Source: Myxococcales bacterium
GTDB taxonomy: Bacteria > Myxococcota > UBA727 > GCA-2721815
Direction: 5' to 3'
Assembly (NCBI GenBank): GCA_002721815.1
Contig: PBLQ01000023.1
Location: forward strand, 33,569-82,424
Length of the DNA stretch: 48,856 nucleotides
A program made the translations under genes and the position numbers. Below the pieces are notes generated by a model that was not told the DNA's origin, searched no databases, and saw only the letters and a program-made list of their open reading frames with translations. Position 1 is the first letter of the stretch; every line of letters begins with the position of its first letter. Of the stretch, positions 8,256 to 17,534 are shown piece after piece.

Positions 8256-10157
8256 GTGGTGTCGCAATCCCAACAAAAATTGCTCTGTGTCTTGGGTCTG
8301 TGGGGCCTGGTGTTGGTCGTGCATCAGGTGATGTGGCATTTCGGGGCGCCTTACCCTTTCACCAAAGATGATAACTTTTCCTATTTTCTCCCTCTCGCGC
8401 AGGCGCAAAGCGAAATTTTTGCCGGTTTTCAAATCCCCAAAATGGTTTGGCAGCTGGGTGCTGGTTGGGACCCATTCACCAGTTCACAGTTGGGCGTTTT
8501 TTACCCGCTGCATTTGTTGGCTTACGGGGTAAGTGCTCTTTTGGGCGAGCCCATGTGGCAAATGGAGGTTCTGGTTTTGCTGCACCAAATGGTGCTGGCC
8601 GTCTTGGTGATGCTTTGGGCACCGGGTGATATGCGGCGAAACATCTTGCTCGCGGTATGCTTATTGTTTGTTCCCGCTTCATTTTTATTGGGCATGGTCT
8701 GGTGGGCCTATGGCTGCGCGCACGTTTGGTGGGTGGGGCTTATTTTGTTAACCCACCATGAGGCAGCTAAAGAGCGGCCTTTTGCATCTCACGTCAAAAA
8801 ACTTATTTTTACTTTGATGCTACTATGCAATTTCATGGCCAGTCACCCGCAAATGTTCGCGTGGGGAGGCTTGTTTCTGTTGGGCTGGATTCTTTTGGCT
8901 TACCCTGCCAATCAACGCATGCGATTGGTGTCGGTGTTGGTGGGCTGCGGTTTGCCCTTATTACCCGGTCTTTTGTACATCAAGAGTTTGGCTGATTTGT
9001 CTGGCGGAGTAGCGATTCGGCCCGACGGTATTATTTTGGAGTTGTCTCAATCTGTGAGTACAGCCCTGGTGGGTGGTTTGCTTGGCGGCTTAGGCGGTTT
9101 GTCTTCTATTCAACTTTTTGCCCACGAATATGTTGAGGGGCCATCGCTGTTTTTCCAGCCTGCTGTTTTTGTGTGTGCAATCTTAGCCTTTCGACAAAGG
9201 CGTTGGGGCTTTTTGGGGTTGGCTTTTTTGTGCTTTATTATTTTGGGCGCGCAAAGTTTTCCGTTTTTAGCCCAGCTCAATTTGGGGCCCTTCAACGGGT
9301 TTCGTTGGACCTTTAAGCTCGCCGTTTTGACAGCGCCTTTCTTTATTTTGTTTTTTGTCTTGGTTCAGGGCGACGCGGTGCCAAAAAATTTCACCCAAGC
9401 CTTTTTGTGTCTGGTGGCAGTGGCCTCTTTGATCATGTGTGTCCAAGGGCGCCATTTTAATTTCATGGCCGAAGCCTACGGAACCCAAAAACATGCGGGA
9501 CGCATGATGGAAGAGGCCCGGGCTTGTCTGCAGGAGGCTAAAATTCCAGAAGGGGCGCGTTTGGTTTTTGTGGGCGATTATCCGGGGCCTCCCAGTCCTG
9601 TTCCAGCAGCTGCTCTGGCTTTAACCGGCAATACGGCCATGATGCTCGGGGTGAACGCCACCCATCTGTACGAGCATTTGGAAAGCGGATTGATGGCCGC
9701 GGGCCATCTGAATTTAACAGGCCGTTACGGCAAGTCGTACGAGTCCGATTTTTTTGCCCTGAACAAAACAAGCCTTTTAGAAGGGTTTCGATTTATTGGC
9801 GGAACACATCTTTTCACTTTGGATGCGCAACTGTTTCAGGGCCCCAAAAAAACGCTTTGCACATCTCCTAGTGGTGAGCGAATTTTCTTTGAGCCCATTT
9901 CAAATGCACGCGCAGGAACGTATCCGCATCCGGCATCTTATGAAGATGCATCACGGGTTGAGCGAAACCCCAACGGGGAGCTTTGGGTGCCTGGTGTACA
10001 AGAGACACCTCCCGAGTTGAACACGCCGGCACCGGTGTCTTGGATCAAAGAAGAAGGCGGCTGGCGCGGTCATCCCAACCCCGTCGACCCCATTTGGGGG
10101 AGTTTGAGTTTTTTGTTGGCGGGCATGGTGTTTTTGGTTTTTCGACGCCGCCCGTGA
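8256..10157 (+). CDS. Polytopic membrane protein, YfhO / glycosyltransferase-like
   Basis: A 633-residue integral membrane protein with about 11-13 hydrophobic segments in the first 400 residues, a large soluble region (about 410-605) and a last membrane helix followed by FRRRP. The N-terminal DDNFSYFLPLA and QLGVFYPLHLL motifs resemble YfhO-type and other GT-C-like membrane glycosyltransferases, where an acidic residue in the first external loop is functional. A role in decorating surface polymer or lipid-linked sugars is therefore plausible, but donor and acceptor cannot be read. The start is a GTG (8256, or the next GTG at 8259) after GAGG. It is monocistronic and converges on a methyltransferase gene five bases away. 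Confidence 0.75.
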   Translation: MVSQSQQKLLCVLGLWGLVLVVHQVMWHFGAPYPFTKDDNFSYFLPLAQAQSEIFAGFQIPKMVWQLGAGWDPFTSSQLGVFYPLHLLAYGVSALLGEPMWQMEVLVLLHQMVLAVLVMLWAPGDMRRNILLAVCLLFVPASFLLGMVWWAYGCAHVWWVGLILLTHHEAAKERPFASHVKKLIFTLMLLCNFMASHPQMFAWGGLFLLGWILLAYPANQRMRLVSVLVGCGLPLLPGLLYIKSLADLSGGVAIRPDGIILELSQSVSTALVGGLLGGLGGLSSIQLFAHEYVEGPSLFFQPAVFVCAILAFRQRRWGFLGLAFLCFIILGAQSFPFLAQLNLGPFNGFRWTFKLAVLTAPFFILFFVLVQGDAVPKNFTQAFLCLVAVASLIMCVQGRHFNFMAEAYGTQKHAGRMMEEARACLQEAKIPEGARLVFVGDYPGPPSPVPAAALALTGNTAMMLGVNATHLYEHLESGLMAAGHLNLTGRYGKSYESDFFALNKTSLLEGFRFIGGTHLFTLDAQLFQGPKKTLCTSPSGERIFFEPISNARAGTYPHPASYEDASRVERNPNGELWVPGVQETPPELNTPAPVSWIKEEGGWRGHPNPVDPIWGSLSFLLAGMVFLVFRRRP

Positions 10158-10161
10158 AGGT

Positions 10162-11331
10162 TTAAGATAAATCCCAGCGATACAACCGTACGTTGAGCCC
10201 ACCATTTTGCATGTCCCAGCGTTTATTGTTACCCAGGTTCATGGTTTTCCCTGCACCCGCCAAGCCACTGAGGATGATCACGCGCATGGGCTTGGGAAGC
10301 GCCGACCATTTTTCACCCAGTTGTCGGTAGAGTCCATCGAGCTGTAGTTTGCCTTTGGTTTTCACATCACCCAGCCGCTCGCCGTAAGGGAGGTTGGAGA
10401 CCAGTTGAAAGTTGGTGCCGGTGAATTGCACGTCTCGCGCATCCATGGTGCGTACTTCAATAAACTGTTCGAGCCCTGCATTGTGTACACTTTCTTTTGC
10501 GATCATCACTGCGTTATCGTTCCAATCAGAAATGATGATGGGCGACTTCAACGATTTACGTTCTTTATCGAGGGCCTCCTCGCGCGCTTCTTTGACCAGA
10601 CGGGCCAGCACCCGTGGGGCTTTGCTCCAGCGTTCGAAAGCAAAACGCCGGCTTTTACTTGGCGCGATGTCCAAACACCGCATGGCCTGCTCGATGCCCA
10701 GAGTGCCGGTTCCACAACAGGGGTCCCAAAAAGGACGCCTGACGTCGGCATGAGCAATCGATAGGAGGGCAGCGCCTAAGTTTTCGTGAAGCGGGGCTTT
10801 GGCACCGGGCGCACGATACCCTCTTTTAAAAAGCGGTTTGCCGGTGGTGTCTAGGGATAAAATCGCTTCTTTCCCAAACCAAGAAAGAATGAAGCGACAG
10901 GCCGGTGTTTTGGCGTCAACATCGGGTCGGTTCTTTCCCAGGTTGGTAAATCTGTCAGCGATACAATCTTTGATGAGTAAGGCGGCGTAGTGGGAATGGT
11001 TGAGTGGGGCCTGGTATAAATGGCTGGCACACGCAAAAGTGGTTTTCACATCCAATATTTTTTCAAAGGGAAATGTGATGAGTTGCTCTTGCAACGCTTC
11101 GGTGGATTCCGCTTCAAAGGTTTTGAGTTGCCACAGAATCTTTTGTGCAATGCGAGAAAAGACATTGGCGCGGGCCACCAACGATAAAGGGCCCGTGAAC
11201 TTCAATGCACCGCGCCGGCGATCGAGAATTTGAGCGCCCAGTTTTTCCAGTTCAAATTTGAGCGCTTTTTCAGTGCTTGGCGCGCAGGTGGCCCAAAAAA
11301 TGGGGTTATCTAAATCAAAAGGATTGCTCAA
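10162..11331 (-). CDS. THUMP-domain class I SAM-dependent RNA methyltransferase (RlmL/YpsC type)
   Basis: A 389-residue predicted guanine-N2 rRNA methyltransferase of COG0116. The N-terminal THUMP region (about 1-160) binds RNA, and the Rossmann methyltransferase (about 165-389) has DPCCGTGTLGIEQA for S-adenosylmethionine and SNLPYGERLG near residue 307. Most relatives have NPPYGERL at that catalytic loop, so the Leu in place of the first Pro is a small departure; the Asn and Tyr are kept. The length matches the single-methyltransferase form, not the two-domain E. coli RlmKL. Its start overlaps the stop of the small upstream membrane protein by four bases, so the two are probably translated together. 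Confidence 0.9.
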   Translation of the reverse strand: MSNPFDLDNPIFWATCAPSTEKALKFELEKLGAQILDRRRGALKFTGPLSLVARANVFSRIAQKILWQLKTFEAESTEALQEQLITFPFEKILDVKTTFACASHLYQAPLNHSHYAALLIKDCIADRFTNLGKNRPDVDAKTPACRFILSWFGKEAILSLDTTGKPLFKRGYRAPGAKAPLHENLGAALLSIAHADVRRPFWDPCCGTGTLGIEQAMRCLDIAPSKSRRFAFERWSKAPRVLARLVKEAREEALDKERKSLKSPIIISDWNDNAVMIAKESVHNAGLEQFIEVRTMDARDVQFTGTNFQLVSNLPYGERLGDVKTKGKLQLDGLYRQLGEKWSALPKPMRVIILSGLAGAGKTMNLGNNKRWDMQNGGLNVRLYRWDLS

Positions 11332-11519
11332 AACCGCATGCCGTTTTTAACGCGGTATTTAAACCAGTCGTAACCCAAATAGGCACCAACGCCCACGCCT
11401 ACCAGGCCCAAAAAAGCACTTCCGGTCACTGTGAGGGCCACACCTGCGCCGCCCACGCCCATAAATAAAAGCCGTTTGTTGCGCTCTACTTTTTTCTTTT
11501 GTTCCACCAAGTTTGCCAC
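11328..11519 (-). CDS. Small membrane protein upstream of the rRNA methyltransferase
   Basis: A 63-residue protein with a charged N-terminus (EQKKKVERNKR), a Gly-rich hydrophobic stretch long enough for one long or two short membrane helices, and a basic C-terminus (KYRVKNG). I chose the GTG at 11519 because GGAGG lies five bases upstream; another GTG at 11531 in the same frame has a weaker site. The ATGA overlap with the methyltransferase supports a real gene. No family was recognised, and any link to RNA modification rests on gene order only. Confidence 0.6.
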   Translation of the reverse strand: MANLVEQKKKVERNKRLLFMGVGGAGVALTVTGSAFLGLVGVGVGAYLGYDWFKYRVKNGMRF

Positions 11520-11767
11520 GCTTGCCTCCACCCGCCCGAGGCGGTTTTGTTGGGCCAGATCTCACCGGATCTGCTTTTATCACTATGCCGATCCACGCAT
11601 CATGGGGCAAGGGGGCCTTTTTATCCGCCTAATTACCGATATTTAAACCCGCTTTACCACTTTGACAGCGGCCCCTCATTTTCTTACATCCAAACTCCTC
11701 ATTTGGGGCATATTTAGAGGGGACAGCCCAGTGAGAAGTCAAATTTAGGATATTTAAGGCGGTATTG

Positions 11768-12829
11768 ATGCTCCAGAAAAAGTCTAACTCTTTGAAATTA
11801 ATGACCTTAAGCGCACTTCTAATGGCACTTTTAGCCTGTGACCAAGGCACGCCCATCCCCTCAGATGAGATATCGGACAATCGCGGCGATATTCCATGTG
11901 CCACTGTAAGCGACTGTCCCGATCCGGACCTTTACGAGTGTATCAGCGTTTGTAAGCTCAAATGCCTTGAAGACACCGATTGCGCGGCTGATTCTTACTG
12001 CACTGATACCGGCTTTTGTGAAGCAGGTTGCCGCGATTCCGCCACTTGTCCCACGGGCCAGTATTGCGTTAACGGCAGCTGCCAAGTGGCCAACGCCGAC
12101 TGCACGTCCAAATGCGACTGTGCAGAAGGGCTCGTTTGCCAAGATGGCATTTGCCAAGACCCACCCACCCAGTGCCAAAACAGCGCCGATTGCGGTCGGG
12201 GCCCAGGCGAAAACTGCGAAGCCTACATTTGCAATGGTTTCACCAACCAATGCATCGAACAGTCCCCCGAACCCTGTGAAAGCAACGCCGACTGCACCGG
12301 CCGACCTGGTTGTGAGGGCGGGTGCGGCTGCAACAGTCAGGGACAATGTATCCCCTTGGGAGAGTGCACCCCTGAGACGCAAGAATCAGATTGTGCTGAA
12401 GGCGAAATCTGCGATGACACCATGATGTGTGTGGAAGCGCCAACTTGTTTGAACGGTGGCGTCACTTGCCCCGCTGGCCAAGTCTGCAATCCCAATACGG
12501 GTGCGTGTGAAGCCAGCACCAACTGCACCTCCAACGCAGATTGTCCCACCGGCCAAGTGTGCAACACGGTCACCGGTCAATGTGAGGAGACCACCGGCGG
12601 GAGCTCTGGTACTGGCGGCACTGCCAACTGGGGCGAAGCGTGTGGCAGTTTGTTGGGCGGTGGCAGTGGCAGCGGCGCCACTTGTGCCGAAGGCTTGATT
12701 TGCGGTTTCGCAAGCGGAGTTTGTGAAGAACTTTGCGATACCCCTGGGGCCTGTACAGATTGTTGCCCGGTTTCGGGCGGAAATTATTGCGAAGCGGGAC
12801 TCCTTGTTAACTTCTGTCGCGTTCAATAA
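11768..12829 (+). CDS. Cys-rich lipoprotein
   Basis: A 353-residue predicted lipoprotein. AAGGCGG precedes the ATG, and the signal ends in LLMALLAC. The mature part is almost wholly built of short disulfide-type units of the form CxxxxDCxxGxxC (for example NADCPTGQVC and DSATCPTGQYC), about a dozen in all, with a Gly/Ser linker near residue 275 (GGSSGTGG). Such repeats are typical of myxobacterial surface proteins and usually stabilise extracellular adhesive or binding modules. No enzymatic motif is present. It precedes the nuclease gene by 44 bases on the same strand and may be the first gene of that operon. Confidence 0.82.
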   Translation: MLQKKSNSLKLMTLSALLMALLACDQGTPIPSDEISDNRGDIPCATVSDCPDPDLYECISVCKLKCLEDTDCAADSYCTDTGFCEAGCRDSATCPTGQYCVNGSCQVANADCTSKCDCAEGLVCQDGICQDPPTQCQNSADCGRGPGENCEAYICNGFTNQCIEQSPEPCESNADCTGRPGCEGGCGCNSQGQCIPLGECTPETQESDCAEGEICDDTMMCVEAPTCLNGGVTCPAGQVCNPNTGACEASTNCTSNADCPTGQVCNTVTGQCEETTGGSSGTGGTANWGEACGSLLGGGSGSGATCAEGLICGFASGVCEELCDTPGACTDCCPVSGGNYCEAGLLVNFCRVQ

Positions 12830-12873
12830 CCTGTCGGAACTGAAACCTTTATCTCTTCATTTTGGATGGCCCT

Positions 12874-13809
12874 ATGATGCCCAAAGCCCTTCTCGTTTGC
12901 CTGACGTTTTTCCTCATGAATGCCGGCAGCGCCGCTGCGAAAGAACCCGCTTCTCAGGTGTTTCTCAATGGTGTTCCCACGCCAGTGTTTTTTAACGACG
13001 GAGACTCCTTTCGGGTACTGGAAGGGCCTTTAAAGGGAACCAAAGCACGCTTGGCGGGGTTCAATACCCTTGAGAGTTACGGGCCGGTGCATCAGTGGGG
13101 CACATGGCACGCGAAAGAATTGTATGCCATCGCAAAAATGGCCACCCTCAATGCGCGTCGTGGGGTGTGGAATTGCTCTTCTGAAATGGAAAAAGACACT
13201 TATGGTCGTGTCTTGTTCGATTGTTTGGATTTGGCGGAAGATCAAATCCGTAAAGGCTTGGCGCATGTGATGAGCGTGACCACGGATCCTGGACACCCAA
13301 GACTGGTTGCGGCCCAGAAAGACGCCATTGAAAATCGGGCGGGGATGTGGGCCCATGGGGTTCCTGAATTTGTATTGACTTCGTTGCACTCCATCGATGA
13401 GCGATCCAACCGTGCCTATGCTTACAACCGGTTGGTTTCTTCCATCGATGGCCATTCAGAAAAATGGATGCACAAAAACAAATACACAGAGTGCCAAGTG
13501 GTGTGTGAGCAAAACATTGAGATTACAGACGCCGATTTGGCCCAACTCCGCAAGACCTTGTTGCGTGATGTGAACGTCAAGCCCATTTTGGGTGGAACTT
13601 CAGCGCAAGAAGTGGATCACATTATTCGCATGTGGCTGAAAACCCAGACGGTGGCCGCCATTATTGAAAAAAGAAATATCGGCGTGATGAAAAAGGCGCT
13701 CGCGGCGCTCAAATCAGACGGCATGACCACTGCTTCAGATGGATCATGTGTGGTTTATGTGGACTTCAAGCGTCGTTTCGGTGGTGATAAAGCAAAATGC
13801 CTCAAATAA
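12874..13809 (+). CDS. Secreted staphylococcal nuclease (thermonuclease) family protein
   Basis: A 311-residue protein with a signal peptide (cleavage likely after SAAA, near residue 22) and a staphylococcal nuclease fold over about residues 28-165. Residues corresponding to the nuclease active site are present: Asp in DGDSF (42-44), Arg in ARLAG (59), Glu in FNTLES (67) and Arg in TYGRVL (112). Known relatives are calcium-dependent DNA/RNA phosphodiesterases. A C-terminal extension of about 145 residues has no recognised domain. The ATG at 12874 begins a proper signal peptide, but the ribosome site is weak. Its last 13 bases overlap the next gene, a MopE-like lipoprotein, which suggests translational coupling and a joint envelope function. 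Confidence 0.87.
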   Translation: MMPKALLVCLTFFLMNAGSAAAKEPASQVFLNGVPTPVFFNDGDSFRVLEGPLKGTKARLAGFNTLESYGPVHQWGTWHAKELYAIAKMATLNARRGVWNCSSEMEKDTYGRVLFDCLDLAEDQIRKGLAHVMSVTTDPGHPRLVAAQKDAIENRAGMWAHGVPEFVLTSLHSIDERSNRAYAYNRLVSSIDGHSEKWMHKNKYTECQVVCEQNIEITDADLAQLRKTLLRDVNVKPILGGTSAQEVDHIIRMWLKTQTVAAIIEKRNIGVMKKALAALKSDGMTTASDGSCVVYVDFKRRFGGDKAKCLK

Positions 13810-14924
13810 CCACTTTCATTTTTGCCACGGTGGCGCTGTTGCTGAGCAGCAGTGCTTGTGAGTTTCAACGACCGCTCACTGCCCCCATGGGGTATGAGAC
13901 CGGCGATGCGGCTTGTCACGATGGGCGGGACAATGACCACGATGGTTTGCCGGACTGCGCGGACCCAGATTGTGTGGCCACCTCGGGGTGGTGCGGCGAA
14001 GACGTGCCCTTGATCCCCTACGTTACCGAAGAAAACACGTACGAGCTTTGTAACGACCAAATCGATAACGACAACGATGGGCAAATGGATTGTGGCGACC
14101 GCAATTGTCAGGCGATTCCCGAAAATTGTTGTTCCAGAGAGTTTTCAGACGAGATGTGCAGCGATGGCATTGATAACGATCAAAACGGTTATGTGGACTG
14201 TGAAGATTTCGGTTGCCGCATGGGTGATTTTGTAACGGTTTGTGTTGAAAATACCGAGGCCTTATGTGCTGACGAAATCGACAATGACGGTGATGGAGAT
14301 ATCGATTGCAATGATTACAACTGCGCCGGTATCGGGGCTTGCCCGGCTGAAGAATCAGAGAGTGATGATGTGGATTGCTCCAATATGGCCGAAGGGCCAG
14401 AAGAAACACTGGCGTACTGCCAAGATGGTTGCGACAATGATGGCGATGGCTACGTGGACTGTGCCGATTACAGCTGCTCCCAAAGTGAAGATGCCGACGT
14501 CCTCGCTTATTGCGAAGGTCTTTCAGAATCTTCCTTAGAAAAGTGCACCGACGGCATTGATAACGATCAAAATGGATACACGGATTGCGATGATTACAGT
14601 TGCAACCGAGACGGCGATGCAGACGCCGTGGCCCATTGCGCCGAAAACATGGAGAATACCGCAGAGAAATGCAGCGATGGCATCGATAATGATGGCAATG
14701 GCTATGTGGACTGCGGCGATTTTAGCTGCTCTCAAAGTGAGGACATTAACGTGGCGCAAGTATGCCAGGAAAGCATCACGGCCATGGGCTCCGCCGCAGA
14801 GGCCAATCAAAAATGCGACGATGGCATCGATAACGATGGGGATGGTTTCACGGACTGCAACGACTGGGATTGCAGCTGGAACCCACTGGTCACCGTTTGC
14901 GCCGACAACCGAATTTGTGAATAA
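13797..14924 (+). CDS. Lipoprotein with eight MopE-like metal-binding repeats
   Basis: A 375-residue predicted lipoprotein (signal ending LLLSSSAC) containing eight copies of a motif close to CxDGIDNDxDGxxDC, spaced about 30-60 residues, each followed by a short DxxC tail. Asp/Asn spacing in each unit resembles calcium-binding loops, and the two Cys likely form a disulfide. The family is named after the MopE surface protein of Methylococcus, which binds copper at another site, so metal preference here is open. The start lies inside the nuclease gene (13-base overlap) and the next gene follows after 12 bases, so the three are very likely one transcript. Possible roles are a calcium reservoir or scaffold for the nuclease, or a surface spacer. 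Confidence 0.85.
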   Translation: MPQITTFIFATVALLLSSSACEFQRPLTAPMGYETGDAACHDGRDNDHDGLPDCADPDCVATSGWCGEDVPLIPYVTEENTYELCNDQIDNDNDGQMDCGDRNCQAIPENCCSREFSDEMCSDGIDNDQNGYVDCEDFGCRMGDFVTVCVENTEALCADEIDNDGDGDIDCNDYNCAGIGACPAEESESDDVDCSNMAEGPEETLAYCQDGCDNDGDGYVDCADYSCSQSEDADVLAYCEGLSESSLEKCTDGIDNDQNGYTDCDDYSCNRDGDADAVAHCAENMENTAEKCSDGIDNDGNGYVDCGDFSCSQSEDINVAQVCQESITAMGSAAEANQKCDDGIDNDGDGFTDCNDWDCSWNPLVTVCADNRICE

Positions 14925-14936
14925 CAGGAGTTCCTG

Positions 14937-16535
14937 ATGATGAATAAGAATTCATGGAAATACAAACTGCCATTATTGATGTGCGGCGTGTTCTTATGGG
15001 CCACCCCCCTTTCGGCCATGGAGCGCGAAACCAACTGCAAGGACGGCATCGATAATGATGGTGATACGGTTTACGATTGTTCGGATGCGGATTGTTTTGC
15101 CGAAGCCCATTGTCAGCCAGGCCAGGGCGAAGAAAACAGCGACGCCACCTGTGGTGACTGGGTAGACAACGATGGGGATGGCGTAAAAGATTGTGAAGAT
15201 ATGGACTGCAAGGCGCCGGGCATCACCACTTGTTACGGCTCTTGGGACATGCGCAAAGCCAAGGTGGAGCAAATCAAACCTGAAACCACCAAAACGGTAT
15301 CGCAGGTATTGCCCGATCTCAAACCGGGCATGGGCATCGAAGACCTCATTGGTTCCGGCAAAGATAAGGACGGGGAGCGCAACGATGTGTTGTGCAGTGA
15401 TGGTTTTGATAACGACGGCGATGGAATGGTGGATTGCGCAGATTACGGGTGCCGCTTCGATCCCGATGTGACCATTTGCCAAGGAAGCCCTGATTTTCGT
15501 TTTTCGGTGGTGGGGAATATTTCTCAGGAATACATTCAACGGGGCGAGATCGATAATTCTGGCGCGCCGGTGGATGCGGTGGCAGAAAACAACTGGGACA
15601 CCCGGTTTTCCCGTTTACAGCTTCGGGCTTTAGGGCCGATTCCTCAGATTCAAGATTCGTTTTTCCTTTTGTCCACACGAATGGAGAAGACGCCGCGTTT
15701 AACCTGGGCCATGTTCCAGTTGCCTGTGGGTGGCGGACACTACATTAACATCAACAGTGGCGGTGGCGGCCTCTCCAATGCGCTGGTGTTGTCCACCGCA
15801 AAACAACTTTTATTAGATCCCCCTTACTATGTGTACAGCGCCTTTGAGCAGGGCAATGGTGCCGCCATGGAGCTGGGTGGGCCCATGCCATTTTTGAATC
15901 CGGGTCTCATGCGTTATCGTGTGTTTTTTGGCGGTGGCAGCGGCCGCTTTGCCGGCAACGTGGGTGGGCGTTATTTCACCTATGACAATACTAATTACAC
16001 TTACTCCGTCGGCGCCCAGGTGGGCATCAACATTATTGGATATGTTTCTCGTTGGGATTCACCCTTCCTCTACACACCAGCCCCAACCGCATTGGGTTTG
16101 CAGGTGGGGGTCAAATACGATCAGCGTGCGCAAGAACGCTACCCCGCTTTGAACGCGGCCTCTTCGTTTCGCTGGAATCGTTTAATTTTGATGGGCGAAT
16201 TTTACGGCAAACAAGAGTTGGAGTTTGAGTCCACACAAATGGCTTATAACCTCCAAGCGGGTTTTCTGATTTGGCCCAAGCATTTGTTGTTGGCGGCCGA
16301 CTTTGGCCAGTATCTGCCCACTGAAATGCAGAACCCACCCGAGCAGCTGGAGACGGACATTCGAAAGAACCTCCAGGGCCAAACCCAATGGCGCGCGGCG
16401 CTGCATTGGTTCTTTTGGCGTAACATCGGCGTGGCCTCGGTGGTCTACTCTGACAAGCTCACCGCTCCTTATGAAGAAGGGGACAACTTCGAATACGAGC
16501 GGATTGTAGAAATGGTCGCCCAATACCGATTCTAA
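14937..16535 (+). CDS. Outer-membrane beta-barrel protein with N-terminal MopE-like repeats
   Basis: A 532-residue predicted outer-membrane protein. A signal peptide (ending TPLSA) is followed by three MopE-like repeats (CKDGIDNDGDTVYDC, CGDWVDNDGDGVKDC, CSDGFDNDGDGMVDC) over about residues 33-185. The rest, about 188-532, consists of alternating amphipathic strands rich in Tyr, Phe and Gly, and ends in VAQYRF; a C-terminal Phe is typical of barrels inserted by the Bam machinery. A porin-like pore is likely, substrate unknown. ACAGGAG lies six bases before the ATG. It shares its repeat with the preceding lipoprotein, which argues that the two act together at the surface. It converges on the J-protein gene with 21 bases between. 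Confidence 0.82.
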   Translation: MMNKNSWKYKLPLLMCGVFLWATPLSAMERETNCKDGIDNDGDTVYDCSDADCFAEAHCQPGQGEENSDATCGDWVDNDGDGVKDCEDMDCKAPGITTCYGSWDMRKAKVEQIKPETTKTVSQVLPDLKPGMGIEDLIGSGKDKDGERNDVLCSDGFDNDGDGMVDCADYGCRFDPDVTICQGSPDFRFSVVGNISQEYIQRGEIDNSGAPVDAVAENNWDTRFSRLQLRALGPIPQIQDSFFLLSTRMEKTPRLTWAMFQLPVGGGHYININSGGGGLSNALVLSTAKQLLLDPPYYVYSAFEQGNGAAMELGGPMPFLNPGLMRYRVFFGGGSGRFAGNVGGRYFTYDNTNYTYSVGAQVGINIIGYVSRWDSPFLYTPAPTALGLQVGVKYDQRAQERYPALNAASSFRWNRLILMGEFYGKQELEFESTQMAYNLQAGFLIWPKHLLLAADFGQYLPTEMQNPPEQLETDIRKNLQGQTQWRAALHWFFWRNIGVASVVYSDKLTAPYEEGDNFEYERIVEMVAQYRF

Positions 16536-16556
16536 TTTGGGGCAGGGCCGGCCGCT

Positions 16557-16991
16557 TTATTCTGAGCGAGATTCGTTTCTTGGGTTGAAGTGAGACGTTT
16601 TGGCGAGCTTTTCGAAAAGCTTTCGCTCTGCATCGCTCAGCTGGCTGGGGACCACCAGGTTCAAATGCACGTAAAGATCTCCCCGTGTGTTTTTATGGGG
16701 AAAGCCTTTTCCTTTTAATCTCATTTTTTGTCCGCCTTGCGCGCCAGCGGGAACGGTCATGGTCACCATACCGTCTAGGGTGGGCACCTCGATTTTCGCG
16801 CCCAGAGCCGCTTCCCAAGGGGCGACATCGACAGTGGTGTTAATGTTTTTACCATCCACTTTGAAGAGTGGGTGTTTTTCAAGTTTGACTTTTAAGAAAA
16901 GATCGCCGTTGGGCACCCCATTCACGCCCACTTTACCTTGGCCACTTAACCGGATTTTCATGCCTTCGGTGGCGCCGGGGGGAATTTTAAT
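16557..16991 (-). pseudogene. C-terminal half of a DnaJ/CbpA-type J-protein, after an in-frame stop
   Basis: This part continues, in the same frame, the J-protein that stops at 16995-16997. It encodes the two DnaJ C-terminal substrate-binding domains: KIPPGATEGMKIRLSGQG, then GDLFLKVKLEKHPLFKVDG, then APWEAALGAKIEVPTLDG and the GKGFPHKNTRGDLYVHL motif. An internal ATG at 16961 could start a 134-residue fragment, but it has no convincing ribosome site. Joined across the stop, the product would be about 322 residues, the usual length of CbpA-like J-proteins without a zinc finger. The fold is intact, so the break is either recent or an assembly error. Confidence 0.75.
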
Positions 16992-16994
16992 TTG

Positions 16995-17525
16995 TTACCT
17001 TTTCTTTTGCCCGCTTCCGGACGCAAGATTCAAGTTACGGGTGGCGCCATGGTACGCGTCGGCCAAGTTGATGGTAATTTCAACTTCGAGATCTTCACCT
17101 TTTTGCGGCGGGGGGCGGTTTTGATTTCCAAAAGGGTTAAAGCCATCGCTTTGTCCACCAAAGCCAGCGCCGCCGAAGAGCGTTTCGAAAAAGTCGGAAA
17201 AATCCCCCCCGCCGAATCCACCCGCAGGACCGGCTCCGCTGAAGCCCGAAAAGGGGTTGCCACCGCCGCCGCCGCGAAAGCCCGAAAAGGGGTCACCTGA
17301 CTGCCAGTTGGCGCCGAGGTTATCGTATTTGTCACGTTTGACCGGGTCTTTTAAGACCTCGTAAGCTTCGTTGAGCTCTTTAAATTTATCTTCTGCGCCA
17401 GGATCTTTGTTGACGTCCGGATGGTATTTGCGCGCAAGTTTACGAAAAGCTTTTTGAATGGTGTCTGCGTCAGCCTTGCGGTCGACGTTAAGCGTTTTGT
17501 AGTAGTCTTTGTATTTGACACTCAT
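16995..17525 (-). CDS. N-terminal half of a DnaJ/CbpA-type J-protein
   Basis: A 176-residue product with a full J-domain (about 5-70, HPD motif at 35-37), which stimulates Hsp70 ATPase, then a long Gly/Phe-rich linker and the first strand of the substrate-binding region ([16 protein letters not shown]). No CxxCxGxG zinc finger is present, so it is of the CbpA/class B type. It ends at a TAA after GQKKR, in the middle of a domain; the same frame continues into the rest of the gene. The start lies nine bases downstream of grpE, so grpE and this gene form an Hsp70 co-chaperone operon. No dnaK lies in the window. If truncated as read, the product could stimulate Hsp70 but not hold substrate normally. 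Confidence 0.85.
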   Translation of the reverse strand: MSVKYKDYYKTLNVDRKADADTIQKAFRKLARKYHPDVNKDPGAEDKFKELNEAYEVLKDPVKRDKYDNLGANWQSGDPFSGFRGGGGGNPFSGFSGAGPAGGFGGGDFSDFFETLFGGAGFGGQSDGFNPFGNQNRPPPQKGEDLEVEITINLADAYHGATRNLNLASGSGQKKR

Positions 17526-17534
17526 GTTGAGGCG

